NCBI RefSeq assembly: GCF_037646705.1
Contig: NZ_JBBHER010000004.1
Coordinates: 124,001-188,000, forward strand
Length of the DNA stretch: 64,000 nt
Direction: 5' to 3'
From: Pikeienuella litoralis
GTDB lineage: Bacteria; Pseudomonadota; Alphaproteobacteria; Rhodobacterales; Rhodobacteraceae
The stretch's first letter is position 1, and each line of letters opens with the position of its first letter. Positions 40,692 to 49,770 of the stretch are shown here, in pieces. Below the pieces are notes generated by a model. That model made no database searches and was not told the DNA's origin. It saw nothing but the letters and a program-made list of their open reading frames with translations. Position numbers and translations under genes: made by a program.

Positions 40692-42026
40692 TCACTCCCG
40701 CCCGTTTCGCGTCACCAGCGCCATCAATGCGAGGCCGATGATGAACAACAGGATCACCGGAGCGACGCCGGCCCGCTGGCTTCCGGTGGCGCCGGTCGCG
40801 AGCGCGATGAAGAACGGCGCGAGGAAACTGGTGGCTTTTCCCGCCAGCGCGTAGACGCCGAACGCCTCCGTCACCCGCCCCGACGCGGCCTGACGCACCA
40901 GCATGGTCCGGGACGCCGATTGCAGCGCGCCGCCCGCCGCGCCGATCACCGCGCCGCTGACATAAAGCACGACCGATGGCAGGCTCGACGGCGCGTCGGG
41001 CGCGCCGACGCCGATGAAGAACACCTCGTTCCGCCCGGTCGCGACGACGGCGCAGGACACAAGGATGAGCGCGACGACCCCGCCGACGATCACCGGCTTC
41101 GGCCCGAAGCGCCAATCCGCCCGCCCTCCGGCCCAGGCCCCGACGGCGCCGGCCAGCGCGGCGACGATCCCGAACACGCCAAGCTGGAACGCGCCCCAGC
41201 CGAGAACGCCGGCGGCGAAGACGCCGCCGAACACATAGAGCCCGTTCAACGCGTCGCGATAGAACATCGACGCGCCGAGAAAGGCGAAGAAGCTCGGCTC
41301 GCGCGGCAGGCTGGCGAGGGTCTGGCGAAGCTGGCGGAGGCCGTCCATCGCCCTGCCCGCCTTTCGAGGCGCGTCCGGCGCCCAGAGGAAGAACGGGATC
41401 ATGAAAACGACATACCAGAGCGCGCTGAGTGGGCCGGTGGCCCGGGCCCCCTCCCCCAGCGCCGGATCCAGCCCGAAGGCCGGTCGCAGGCCGAACAGCG
41501 TCAGCTCGCCCCCCGGGCCCGGCACCAGGAAGCCCAGAACGAGGGCGAGCGCCAGAAGCCCGCCCCAATATCCCAGCGCCCAGCCGGAGCCGGAGATCCG
41601 GCCGAGATCCGCCTTCGGCGCCAGCATCGGCAACAGCGAGTTGGTGAAGACGGCCGTGAACTCCACCCCGATCAGCCCGATCACGAAGAAGATCAGAATC
41701 GCCGCCGGATTCTGCGCCCCCGGCGCCGCAAACCAGAGCCCGGAGACGCCGATGACATAAAGCGCAGAAAAGCTCAGAATCCAGGGGCGGCGCGGCCCGG
41801 CCGAATCCGCGATCGCGCCGAGAACCGGCGCCGAGACCGCGATCAGCACCGAGCCGATCGCGACGGCGTAGCCCCAGATCTCCTGCCCTTTCGCCGGCGT
41901 CTCCGCCACCATGGCGACAAAATAGGGCGCGAAGACGAAGGTGAGGATCAGGGTGTGAAAGGGTTGCGACGCCCAATCGTAGAACATCCAGCCCAAGACC
42001 GCCCTTCGCCCGCCCCTCGCCGCCAT
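40692..42026 (-). CDS. MFS transporter, UMF1/ATG22-like
   Basis: A 444-residue carrier with about 12 membrane segments. The N-terminal WMFYDWASQPFHTLILTFVF is the signature of the UMF1 family, related to vacuolar effluxer ATG22. SGSGWALGYWGGLLAL and MFYRDALNGLYVFGGVFAAG are other family blocks. The substrate is unknown in bacteria; yeast ATG22 releases amino acids. ATG 42026 has GGGACGGAGAA upstream. It is divergent from the Usp gene and follows no obvious operon partner. Confidence 0.87.
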   Translation of the reverse strand: MAARGGRRAVLGWMFYDWASQPFHTLILTFVFAPYFVAMVAETPAKGQEIWGYAVAIGSVLIAVSAPVLGAIADSAGPRRPWILSFSALYVIGVSGLWFAAPGAQNPAAILIFFVIGLIGVEFTAVFTNSLLPMLAPKADLGRISGSGWALGYWGGLLALALVLGFLVPGPGGELTLFGLRPAFGLDPALGEGARATGPLSALWYVVFMIPFFLWAPDAPRKAGRAMDGLRQLRQTLASLPREPSFFAFLGASMFYRDALNGLYVFGGVFAAGVLGWGAFQLGVFGIVAALAGAVGAWAGGRADWRFGPKPVIVGGVVALILVSCAVVATGRNEVFFIGVGAPDAPSSLPSVVLYVSGAVIGAAGGALQSASRTMLVRQAASGRVTEAFGVYALAGKATSFLAPFFIALATGATGSQRAGVAPVILLFIIGLALMALVTRNGRE

Positions 42027-42190
42027 TTCTCCGTCCCCCTCTCGGATCCGCCGGGACGCTATCAGGAAACGCCGGATGGCGCCTGAGCATTCGGCGGCGC
42101 CCCTTTCCCGCGCGCGCCCATGTTGCAAAGCGCCCGCGCCAACGCTACTTCTGGCGGCCGACATCGCAGAGTCCAGAGAGGCGCAAATTT

Positions 42191-43024
42191 ATGCACGCCA
42201 TCCTTGTCGCGACCGACCTGTCGCATCGCTCCGACCGCGCGATGGCCCGCGCGTTCCTGATTGCGGCGGAAACCGGCGCGCGGCTGATCGCGCTGGCCGT
42301 CGTCGACGAGGATCTGCCGGAGCCGTTAGCCGAAACGGTGATGGAGAAGACCCGCGAGCGGCTCTCCGCGCTTTGCGAGACGCTGCGCCAGAACAACGAC
42401 GTCGCCCATGAGGAGATGGTCGTCTTCGGCGATCCGATCCGGGACATCAACCGCGTCGCGGACGAAGTCGGCGCGGACCTGATCGTGGTCGGGCGGCACC
42501 GGCTGCGGCCGTTCATGGACCTTTTCGTCTCCACCACGGTCGAGAAGATCGTGCGCGTCGCGTCCGTGCCCGTGCTGCTGACCTGCGGCCTCGCCGATCG
42601 GCCCTATGAGCGAGCGGTGTCGGCGGTCGACCTCTCGCCCGCTTCCGCCGCGGCGCTCCGGATCGCGCGGCTGGTGGCTCCGAAGGCGAAGATCCACGCC
42701 TTTCACGCCTATTCGGTTCCGTTCAGGGGCTTCATCGGCGGCGATCATCCGTCCGAGGGCGGGCGAGGCCTCTTTCGTGCGGCCGCCCAGGCGGAGCTGG
42801 AGGAATGGAAGGCGCGCACCCACCTGCCCGAGGATCTGGGCGACGTCGACCTGGTCGAAGCCGCCGTCGGCGAAGCGTTGCGCGCCGCGATCGCGCGCGA
42901 GAAGCCTGATTTCCTCGCGCTGGGCGCGCATGGCCGCGCCGCGCTGTCGCCGACCCGGCTCGGAAGCTTCACCGAAGAACTTCTGCGGGATCCGCCCTGC
43001 GACCTTCTGATCGCGCGGCGCTAA
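42191..43024 (+). CDS. Universal stress protein with two Usp domains
   Basis: A 277-residue cytoplasmic protein made of two UspA domains (about 1-137 and 140-277). The first begins MHAILVATDLSHRSDRAMARA and its nucleotide loop is modified (VGRHRLRPFMDLFVST). The second keeps the ATP-binding pattern G-x2-G-x9-G-S: GAHGRAALSPTRLGS. Such tandem proteins respond to energy or oxygen stress, but no target is visible here. It stands as a single gene between a divergent MFS carrier and a convergent patatin gene. Confidence 0.9.
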   Translation: MHAILVATDLSHRSDRAMARAFLIAAETGARLIALAVVDEDLPEPLAETVMEKTRERLSALCETLRQNNDVAHEEMVVFGDPIRDINRVADEVGADLIVVGRHRLRPFMDLFVSTTVEKIVRVASVPVLLTCGLADRPYERAVSAVDLSPASAAALRIARLVAPKAKIHAFHAYSVPFRGFIGGDHPSEGGRGLFRAAAQAELEEWKARTHLPEDLGDVDLVEAAVGEALRAAIAREKPDFLALGAHGRAALSPTRLGSFTEELLRDPPCDLLIARR

Positions 43025-43080
43025 CCACCCCGCGCGGCCAGGTCCGGGGCTGATGGGGCTGAGACCTCCATCCGGCGTCA

Positions 43081-43101
43081 GCCGTCGATAGCGTCGACGG
43101 C
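43081..43101. terminator. Hairpin between convergent usp and patatin genes
   Basis: An 8-bp stem, GCCGTCGA (43081-43088) with TCGACGGC (43094-43101), and a 5-base loop, 56 bp after the usp stop and 47 bp from the patatin stop. There is no T-tract. A plausible shared transcript end. Confidence 0.4.
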
Positions 43102-43148
43102 GGCGCCCGCCCCGAACCCGCGCCTCATGCGTTCCTCTCTGCGGATCC

Positions 43149-44375
43149 TCAGGGCTCAAGCACGAAATTCGGCGGCAGATCACGCCACAATTCGCCCGAG
43201 CGGAAGAGATCGGCGCCGACCTTGTAGAGGCAACTCATGAACACCTTGTCGAACGCTTCCTGCGGGTCCGAACAGGGCAGTTCGGCGGGAATCCAGCCGG
43301 CCTTGAAGGCGATCTCGTCGCGCTCGGCGATCAGATAGATCTTGTAGAGGTCGCCGGTCCCGCTGCCGCGGATAAGCGCGCTGACGGCCGCGCCTCCGAT
43401 GTCGCCGATGCGCGGCCGGACCGGGGCATATGGCGGCGCAAGATCGTTGTTCATTATCAGATAGAGGCGCCGGTCCAGATTTCGGCCGAGCGCGGCGACG
43501 GTCACGTCCCGGATCGGCACGTCAGGCGCGACGAAGGTCACCTGCGAGGTCGCGCCGCCGTCGACGTGAAGCTCATCGTAGACCCGCCCATCCGGCGCCA
43601 CGACCTTGATGATCGCCGGCGGAAAGGCGACCGGGATCGACGCGGAGGCAAGAATGAGCTGCCGGAAAAGATGCGGCGCGCCCGGGAGGCCCGAGGCGGC
43701 GATGGCGCCCATGTTCCAGATCATCGGCCGGCCCGCGTCGAGATTGGTCGTGCCGACCAACAGGAAACGTCCCTTGCGATGCTCCTCGGCGACCTCGGCC
43801 AGCAGCGCCGGCGTCACCTTCTCGGCGATGATCGCCTCGAGCTTCGATGTGTCCGCGAGCGAAGCGCCTGAAACCAGGCCCGAAAAGATCGTCGGCTCGA
43901 TCAGGTCCTCGGTGCTGTAGCCGGTGTATATCTCCTCGAGGACATGGTCGTATTTCGGCCCGAGAAAGGCGAAAGGCGCGATGATGGCGCCGGTCGAGAT
44001 GCCGGACACGCCGGCGAACACGGGCCGCGCGCCGCTGTCGGACCAGGCGCGCAGAACGCCGGCGCCGAAAGCGCCCCACTGCCCGCCGCCGGAAAGCGCG
44101 AGATAATTGAGCGTGGGCGTCCGCCCCGCCGCGATCTCCGGTCCGTAGGCGGCCTTCATGATGGCGCCCCGTCTCTCGACGAAGGCGTCCACATCCTCCG
44201 GGCTGAGCGCGTCCCCCCAGGACCGCAGGCCCGGAACGCCGAGCGGGTGCGCCTGGCCGAGCATGGCCTCGGGCGCCGGGTTGCGGACAAGGCTCGGCGC
44301 GCAGGCGCTGAGCAGGACCGCCAGCGCCAGGACCAGCGAGCGTCGGCGATATGAGCATGGTCGCATGGGGTTCAC
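43149..44375 (-). CDS. Patatin-like phospholipase, lipoprotein
   Basis: A 408-residue envelope protein with a lipoprotein signal (LLSAC, Cys25). The patatin domain (about 88-300) has the oxyanion loop LSGGGQWGAFGAG, the nucleophile elbow GISTG with Ser126, and the catalytic Asp in HVDGGATSQ. These three elements make it a probable lipid acyl hydrolase at the membrane. The C-terminal 100 residues carry no known domain. GTG at 44375 has a weak GAGAAAG ribosome site; ATG at 44366 is the alternative. No partner genes are apparent. Confidence 0.88.
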   Translation of the reverse strand: MNPMRPCSYRRRSLVLALAVLLSACAPSLVRNPAPEAMLGQAHPLGVPGLRSWGDALSPEDVDAFVERRGAIMKAAYGPEIAAGRTPTLNYLALSGGGQWGAFGAGVLRAWSDSGARPVFAGVSGISTGAIIAPFAFLGPKYDHVLEEIYTGYSTEDLIEPTIFSGLVSGASLADTSKLEAIIAEKVTPALLAEVAEEHRKGRFLLVGTTNLDAGRPMIWNMGAIAASGLPGAPHLFRQLILASASIPVAFPPAIIKVVAPDGRVYDELHVDGGATSQVTFVAPDVPIRDVTVAALGRNLDRRLYLIMNNDLAPPYAPVRPRIGDIGGAAVSALIRGSGTGDLYKIYLIAERDEIAFKAGWIPAELPCSDPQEAFDKVFMSCLYKVGADLFRSGELWRDLPPNFVLEP

Positions 44376-44828
44376 GTCTTTCTCGTTCGGTTGTATCGCG
44401 TCATTCGATCGTCCGGAGACGGCCCTGCGCCGACGCCGACGCGCCTGAGCGGCGCTCCCAAGCCCTCACCACTTGCGCGTATACCAGAACCGCGAGGCGT
44501 TGGCGCGCCATTCGTGCGTGAGCGGCCTCTCGGGTTCATCGCCTGCGAGCTCAAGAGGCGGCCGTCGACCCCGCCCGGCGGGATCGTGAGCCTCGGCTCG
44601 CCTGGTCTGGCCGGCGCCCCACCACCATTGCGCGAAACGTATTCCCCCAACTCGCCCTGCGCTCGCGCCGCGCCTTCTCGAATCCCCGATTATGAGGTTA
44701 TCGCCCCGGAACGGCGGCAATCCGACTGTTCCCGCTTGGCTTTGGCGTCGCTATGCTTTTACCTGCAGACGGCGCGGTGCGCCAACGTGACGGCGCATAT
44801 CCAAAGCGCACATTACAGGGAGTTTGAA
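44376..44828. other. Divergent intergenic region ahead of the TRAP operon
   Basis: These 453 bases separate the patatin gene and dctP, which are transcribed away from each other, so promoters for both should lie here. No gene with convincing codon use or a ribosome site was found. The last 150 bases before dctP are somewhat less GC-rich. I recognised no operator. Confidence 0.5.
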
Positions 44829-45914
44829 ATGAAACGACGCACATTCCTTTCCAGCGCGGCTCTTGTCGGGGCCGGCGGCGCTCTGGCCGCGCCGGCGATC
44901 GCGCAGCAGCGCCGGCAGATGACGATCGTCTCGGCCTATCCGCGCGATTTCCCGGGTGTCGGGATCTCCATCCAGCGGCTGGTGCAGCGGATCGGAGAGA
45001 TCTCCGACGGCAAGATCGCAACCGAATATTACGCCGCGGGCGAGCGCGTCGGCGCGTTCGACGTCTTCGATGAAGTCGCCTCCGGCAACAGCCAGGCCTA
45101 TTGCGCCAGCGAATACTATTTCACCGGCAAGCACCCGGCCTACGCCTATTTCACCGTGGTCCCGTTCGGCATGACGACGACGGAATCGAACGCGTGGATC
45201 AAGTTCGGCGGCGGTCAGGAGCTCTGGGACGAGCTCGCGGGCCAGTTCGGAATCAAGAGCATCCTCTGCAGCAACACCGGCACCCAGGCCGGCGGCTGGT
45301 TCAACAAGGAGATCAATTCCGCCGACGACTTCAAGGGCCTCAAGATGCGCATCGCCGGCCTCGGCGGCGTGGCGCTGTCGAAGCTCGGCGCCTCCACCGT
45401 CGTCCTGCCGGGCGGGCAGATCTACGAGAACCTCGTCTCCGGCACGATCGACGCGGCCGAATGGATCGGCCCCTACAATGACTACTTCATGAAGTTCCAC
45501 GAGGCGGCGAAATACTACTACACCGCCGGCATGCACGAGCCGAACGCCTCGGCCTGCCTCGGCATGAACGCCTCTTGGTACGGCTCGCTGAGCGAGTGGG
45601 AGAAGAACGTCATCCGCGCCGCGTGCACGGAGGAGAACGCCAACTCCTACGAGGAGACCCAGGCGAACAACGGCGTCTACCTGAAGAAGCTGATCGAGGA
45701 ACACGGCGTTCAGGTCCGCGACTTCAACGACGACACCTGGGACGCGTTCGGCGACGCGGCGGAGGAAGCGTTCGAAGAAGTCCGGGAGCATTCCGAGATC
45801 GCCGCGCGGATCGACGACGCCTACCAGTCCTATCTCCGGCAGATCGGCGGCTTCATGGACAAGTTCGAATACACATTCGTGCGTCAGCGCAACCGGGTTC
45901 TCGGCCTCACGTAA
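44829..45914 (+). CDS. dctP: TRAP transporter substrate-binding protein (DctP family)
   Basis: A 361-residue periplasmic solute receptor of a tripartite ATP-independent transporter. The leader MKRRTFLSSAALVGAGGALA has an RRTFLS motif, so export is probably by Tat. The mature part is DctP-like: LKMRIAGLGGVALSKLGAS with the conserved Arg that binds the substrate carboxylate, and DAAEWIGPYNDY. Features fit the mannitol/2-oxo acid (TakP-like) subgroup rather than classic C4-dicarboxylate receptors; the ligand is uncertain. ATG 44829 has CAGGGAGT upstream. A strong hairpin follows at 45940-45963. Confidence 0.92.
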   Translation: MKRRTFLSSAALVGAGGALAAPAIAQQRRQMTIVSAYPRDFPGVGISIQRLVQRIGEISDGKIATEYYAAGERVGAFDVFDEVASGNSQAYCASEYYFTGKHPAYAYFTVVPFGMTTTESNAWIKFGGGQELWDELAGQFGIKSILCSNTGTQAGGWFNKEINSADDFKGLKMRIAGLGGVALSKLGASTVVLPGGQIYENLVSGTIDAAEWIGPYNDYFMKFHEAAKYYYTAGMHEPNASACLGMNASWYGSLSEWEKNVIRAACTEENANSYEETQANNGVYLKKLIEEHGVQVRDFNDDTWDAFGDAAEEAFEEVREHSEIAARIDDAYQSYLRQIGGFMDKFEYTFVRQRNRVLGLT

Positions 45915-45939
45915 GGCGGCGAGCACCCAGGCGCATCTG

Positions 45940-45963
45940 CGGGCGGCGCTTCTGCGCCGCCCG
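45940..45963 (+). promoter_or_regulatory. Strong intercistronic hairpin between dctP and dctQ
   Basis: CGGGCGGCGC (45940-45949) pairs perfectly with GCGCCGCCCG (45954-45963) around a TTCT loop, 25 bp after the dctP stop. It lacks a T-tract. In binding-protein operons such stems usually protect the upstream message or reduce read-through, so the receptor is made in excess over the permease. That role is inferred here. Confidence 0.6.
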
Positions 45964-46055
45964 ATTGAAACTCCCGGTCGGCGCCGGAACGCGGCGCGGA
46001 CGCAACAAACAAAAAGACGTCAGACGCCATCATGCGCGCTGAAACAGGGAGCGTC

Positions 46056-47042
46056 ATGTCAACCATGAACATGAATGCGAATCCGATCGACGCTGGCGAG
46101 CCGGCGCCTTTGCTGCGGCTTTTCGGTTGGGGGATGCTTGGCGTCCTCGCCGCGTTCCTGATCGAGAACGTGCTCGTCGTCTGGTTCCAGTTCGAGGGCG
46201 CCCGCGCCATCCTGCATGGCGGCGGCAAGGCCTCGACCGCGCTTTACGTCGTCTGCGTCGCCGCGGCGTTCGGCTATGTCCTCATCGGGCCGTCCCGGTC
46301 GCTGAGGCGCGACGCGGCGCGGATCACCGCCTTCAACGCCTATCTCGTGCGCTCCCTGTTCTGGGCGGTGCTGATGGTCGGCCTGGTCGATGGGGCCATC
46401 TCTCTGCTCAGGGCCGAGAACGCGCTCGACTTCATCTTCGATGCGGAGACCGCCCGCGCGCTCGGGCTTGCGCATTTCATCGGGCCGAACATCCACGGCC
46501 CGCTGATCCTCGCGGGGTTCGTCATCGGGCTGTTCACCCGCACGCTCGGCTTCACCTGGCTGGCGCTGCTGATCGTCGCGGCGGAGCTTCTGATCGTTCT
46601 CTCGCGCTTCGTCTTTTCCTACGAGCAGGCGCTGATGAGCGATCTCGTGCGTTACTGGTACGCGGCGCTCTTTCTCTTCGCCTCGGCCTACACGCTGCTT
46701 GACGAAGGGCATGTGCGCGTCGACGTGCTCTACGCCGGGTTCTCGACCCGGCGCAAAGGCGTCGTCAACGCGGTCGGCGCGATCCTGCTCGGCATGAGCA
46801 CCTGCTGGGTGATCCTCGACATCGGCCTCGCCAGCAAGACCTCGATCATCAACAGCCCGGTGGCGAGTTTCGAAGTGTCGCAATCCGGCTCCAACGGAAT
46901 GTACGTCAAATACCAGATGGCGGCCTTTCTCGCCATTTTCGCCGTCACCATGCTGATCCAGTTCGTCAGCCAGTTATTTGAAGCGGTCGCGGACAAGCGC
47001 GACGAGCCGGGGCGCCGCGAAGTCGCGCCTGTCGCGCACTGA
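46056..47042 (+). CDS. dctQ: TRAP transporter small permease subunit, enlarged (DctQ family)
   Basis: A 328-residue membrane protein. The DctQ domain is in the C-terminal half, with the family motif VRYWYAALFLFASAYTLLDE followed by GHVRVDVLY. The N-terminal half (about 25-165) adds about four more hydrophobic segments. Typical DctQ proteins have 160-220 residues and four helices, so this one is nearly doubled. ATG 46056 has AGGGAGCGTC upstream; an ATG eight codons earlier is less well placed. dctM begins 10 bp after its stop. Confidence 0.88.
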   Translation: MSTMNMNANPIDAGEPAPLLRLFGWGMLGVLAAFLIENVLVVWFQFEGARAILHGGGKASTALYVVCVAAAFGYVLIGPSRSLRRDAARITAFNAYLVRSLFWAVLMVGLVDGAISLLRAENALDFIFDAETARALGLAHFIGPNIHGPLILAGFVIGLFTRTLGFTWLALLIVAAELLIVLSRFVFSYEQALMSDLVRYWYAALFLFASAYTLLDEGHVRVDVLYAGFSTRRKGVVNAVGAILLGMSTCWVILDIGLASKTSIINSPVASFEVSQSGSNGMYVKYQMAAFLAIFAVTMLIQFVSQLFEAVADKRDEPGRREVAPVAH

Positions 47043-47052
47043 GGACGATTTC

Positions 47053-49716
47053 ATGGAGTTCTATTTTCTCGCCATCCTGGTCCTGATCATGGCGATGGCG
47101 CTCGGCTCCGGCTTTCCGGTCGCCTTCGCTCTGCCGGGCTCGGCGATCATCACCATCGGGCTGGCCGCCGGCGCCGGCTGGTTCTTCGCCGGCGACACGG
47201 ACGCCTATTTCCACGCCGGCGGCCCCTCGCAATGGCTCTCGGCGGGAGTGACGAACCTCCGGGGCGTCTACTGGGACGTCGACCGCGATACGCTGATCGC
47301 GATTCCGCTCTTCATCTTCATGGGAATCATGCTTCAGCGCTCGAAGATCGCGGAGGACCTCCTTGTCACGATGGCCCAGCTCTTCGGGCCGGTGCCGGGC
47401 GGGCTCGGCATCTCGGTCGTCTTCGTCGGCGCGCTGCTGGCGGCGACGACCGGCATCGTCGGCGCCACCGTGGTGGCGATGGGCATGATCTCGCTTCCGG
47501 CGATGCTGAGGAACAAGTATTCGCCCTCGCTGGCCAGCGGCACGATCGCCGCTTCGGGAACGCTCGGGCAGATCATTCCGCCCTCGATCGTCCTCATCAT
47601 CCTCGCCGATCAGCTCGCCTCCGCGACCGATCAGGCGTCGACCGCGCGAAAGGCGCTCTACAAATCGGCGACGGGCGAGATCTCGATGCCCTCGGTCTTT
47701 GGCGTCGGGTCGACCTCGGCGGGCGAGATGTTCCTCGGCGCGCTCGCGCCCGGGCTCGTTCTCGTCGGGCTCTACATGGCCTTCATCCTGATCTACGCGC
47801 TCATCAGGCCGACCCACGCGCCGGCCGTTCATTACGACGGCAAGCGGAACGCGCGGTTCTGGGGCAAGGTGCTGATGACGCTTGTTCCCCCGCTGACGCT
47901 GATCCTGATGGTTCTCGGCTCGATCATCGCCGGCGTCGCGACCGTGAACCAGGCCGGCGCGATCGGCGCGGCCGGGGCGCTGGTGATGGCCGGCTACCGC
48001 CTCCATTCGGGCGCCCGCACCACCTACTATCCGGCCATCCTCTCCATCGTCGGCCTCGGCGCGATCGTCTTCGCGCTGATGACCTACCCGATGAACCTGA
48101 AGGCGGCGGCGACGCCGGAGGACCTATTCGGCATCCAGCTCGGCGCCGCGGGCGCGGTTCTCATGGTCGCCGGGATCATCTGGAGCGGCTGGCGGGCGAT
48201 GCGGATCGGCGACACGCTGCACGGCGTGATGGTGGAGACGGCGAAGACGACCGCGCTGGTGTTCATCATCCTGTTCGGCGCGGCGATGCTCACGGCCGCC
48301 TTCCGCGCCTTCGGCGGCGAGGATCTGGTGCGCGATTTCCTCCAGTCCATGCCGGGCGGGTTCTGGTCGCAGTTCATCATCGTCATGGCGGTGATCTTCT
48401 TCCTCGGGTTCTTCCTCGATTTCATCGAGATCGCCGTCGTCGTGGTGCCGATCGTGGCGCCGATCCTGCTGGCCGATCCCGGGGCGAACATCACCGCGGT
48501 CTGGTTCGGGGTGATGGTCGGGCTGAATATCCAGACCTCGTTCCTGACCCCGCCATTCGGCTTCGCGCTCTTCTATCTTCGCGGCGTGGCGCCCGCCGTG
48601 GTGCGCACGGTGCAGATCTATCGCGGCGTGATCGCCTTCATCTGCCTCCAATTGATCGCGCTGTTGATCGTCGGGTTCTATCCGCCCCTGGTGAACTATC
48701 TTCCCGCGCGCAGCAGCCTGCTCAGCGACACGGCGCCGCCGCCGCGCAACCCGCGGCTGCAGTTCTGCCTCGCCGATTATGTCGGGGAGAAGCTCGCGGC
48801 CGATGGCGGCGCGACGTTGAACGCGATCGCCGACGCGCGATCGCTCGATGTGTCGGCTCTGCCGAAGGAGCTTGCGACCAAACTCGACGCCGGGTTCGGC
48901 GCGGCCGAGGAGGCGATCGCCGCGCTCGAAGCGACTTTCGCCGCCGAGGATGCGGTCGAGGCGGCCTCCTCCGACTTCCGGCCGCTGCTCACCGTCGTGC
49001 GCCGCATTCAACGCGAGATTCGCGAGCGGGAGGGACGGATGGATCTGCTCCGAACCCGGATCAGCCAGATACACGACCCCGAAGACGACGCTCTGAAGGC
49101 CAGGCTGACGGACGACGTGGCGACGCTGACGGAGGAGCGCGACAGACTGACAGCGTCCATTCCCGAGGAATGGGAGCAAGCGAGCAAGGACTTCAACGCC
49201 CTCACCGACGCCGAGGACGCGGCCCGCTCGCGCTATCAGCGCGCCGCGGACACCGCCTGGGACGAGCCGGCCGCGGTGCTCGCGGTTCTTCGGGCCAACG
49301 AAGCGTTCACGGCGCTTGGCCCCGATATAGAAGCGCTTGGCCCGATGATCGAGGCGGCCGAGGAGGCGCGGGCCGAAGAACTGGAGGACGCCGTCAAGGC
49401 GGCCGAGGGCAAGGTCGGCGCCGTGGACGGCGCAGGCGATGTGCGCTCGGCGCTCTCGAAAGCGCGCCGCGCGCTTCGGGCCAAATCCTTCGATCGGGAC
49501 AAAGCGTTGGAAAACTGGCGGGCGGCCATGGAGACCTATGCCGAGCAGGCCGCATGGAGAGAGGCCGCCGCGCCGCTGGCGCCCGGGATTCAGGCCTACC
49601 TCGCCGAGATCGGGGATTCGATCGGCGCGCGCGGGCGGGAGAAACTCAGCCGCGAACAGGCGCTCTATCTCGCGTCGTGCCTGGCGGACCACCGGGACAT
49701 CTCGCTCTATTTCTGA
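47053..49716 (+). CDS. dctM: TRAP transporter large permease subunit with long C-terminal coiled-coil extension (DctM family)
   Basis: An 887-residue protein. Residues about 1-550 form the DctM permease, with IPLFIFMGIMLQRSKIAEDL, the glycine-rich SGTIAASGTLGQIIPPSIVL, and the second half FIEIAVVVVPIVAPILL. Typical DctM has about 430 residues; here extra helices occur in the middle. After the last helix (YPPLVNYLPARSSLL) there is a soluble, Ala/Glu/Arg-rich segment of about 330 residues with strong heptad character (for example IQREIREREGRMDLLRTRIS), probably coiled coil. The transported solute is unknown. It is the last gene of the operon, followed by an intrinsic terminator. Confidence 0.9.
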   Translation: MEFYFLAILVLIMAMALGSGFPVAFALPGSAIITIGLAAGAGWFFAGDTDAYFHAGGPSQWLSAGVTNLRGVYWDVDRDTLIAIPLFIFMGIMLQRSKIAEDLLVTMAQLFGPVPGGLGISVVFVGALLAATTGIVGATVVAMGMISLPAMLRNKYSPSLASGTIAASGTLGQIIPPSIVLIILADQLASATDQASTARKALYKSATGEISMPSVFGVGSTSAGEMFLGALAPGLVLVGLYMAFILIYALIRPTHAPAVHYDGKRNARFWGKVLMTLVPPLTLILMVLGSIIAGVATVNQAGAIGAAGALVMAGYRLHSGARTTYYPAILSIVGLGAIVFALMTYPMNLKAAATPEDLFGIQLGAAGAVLMVAGIIWSGWRAMRIGDTLHGVMVETAKTTALVFIILFGAAMLTAAFRAFGGEDLVRDFLQSMPGGFWSQFIIVMAVIFFLGFFLDFIEIAVVVVPIVAPILLADPGANITAVWFGVMVGLNIQTSFLTPPFGFALFYLRGVAPAVVRTVQIYRGVIAFICLQLIALLIVGFYPPLVNYLPARSSLLSDTAPPPRNPRLQFCLADYVGEKLAADGGATLNAIADARSLDVSALPKELATKLDAGFGAAEEAIAALEATFAAEDAVEAASSDFRPLLTVVRRIQREIREREGRMDLLRTRISQIHDPEDDALKARLTDDVATLTEERDRLTASIPEEWEQASKDFNALTDAEDAARSRYQRAADTAWDEPAAVLAVLRANEAFTALGPDIEALGPMIEAAEEARAEELEDAVKAAEGKVGAVDGAGDVRSALSKARRALRAKSFDRDKALENWRAAMETYAEQAAWREAAAPLAPGIQAYLAEIGDSIGARGREKLSREQALYLASCLADHRDISLYF

Positions 49717-49738
49717 GCCCGCCCCGATGAACGGGAAG

Positions 49739-49770
49739 CGCGCCCGGAGAGGCCCCTCCGGGCGCGTTTT
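49739..49770 (+). terminator. Intrinsic terminator of the TRAP operon
   Basis: A perfect 11-bp stem, CGCGCCCGGAG (49739-49749) with CTCCGGGCGCG (49756-49766), a 6-base loop and an immediate TTTT. It starts 22 bp after the dctM stop. This is the best rho-independent terminator in the window. Confidence 0.85.

Noticed and set aside
44391..44828. N-terminal extension of the TRAP binding protein
   Set aside because: The frame is open upstream, but the ATG at 44829 has a strong ribosome site and begins a twin-arginine leader; the upstream part is low-complexity non-coding-like sequence.
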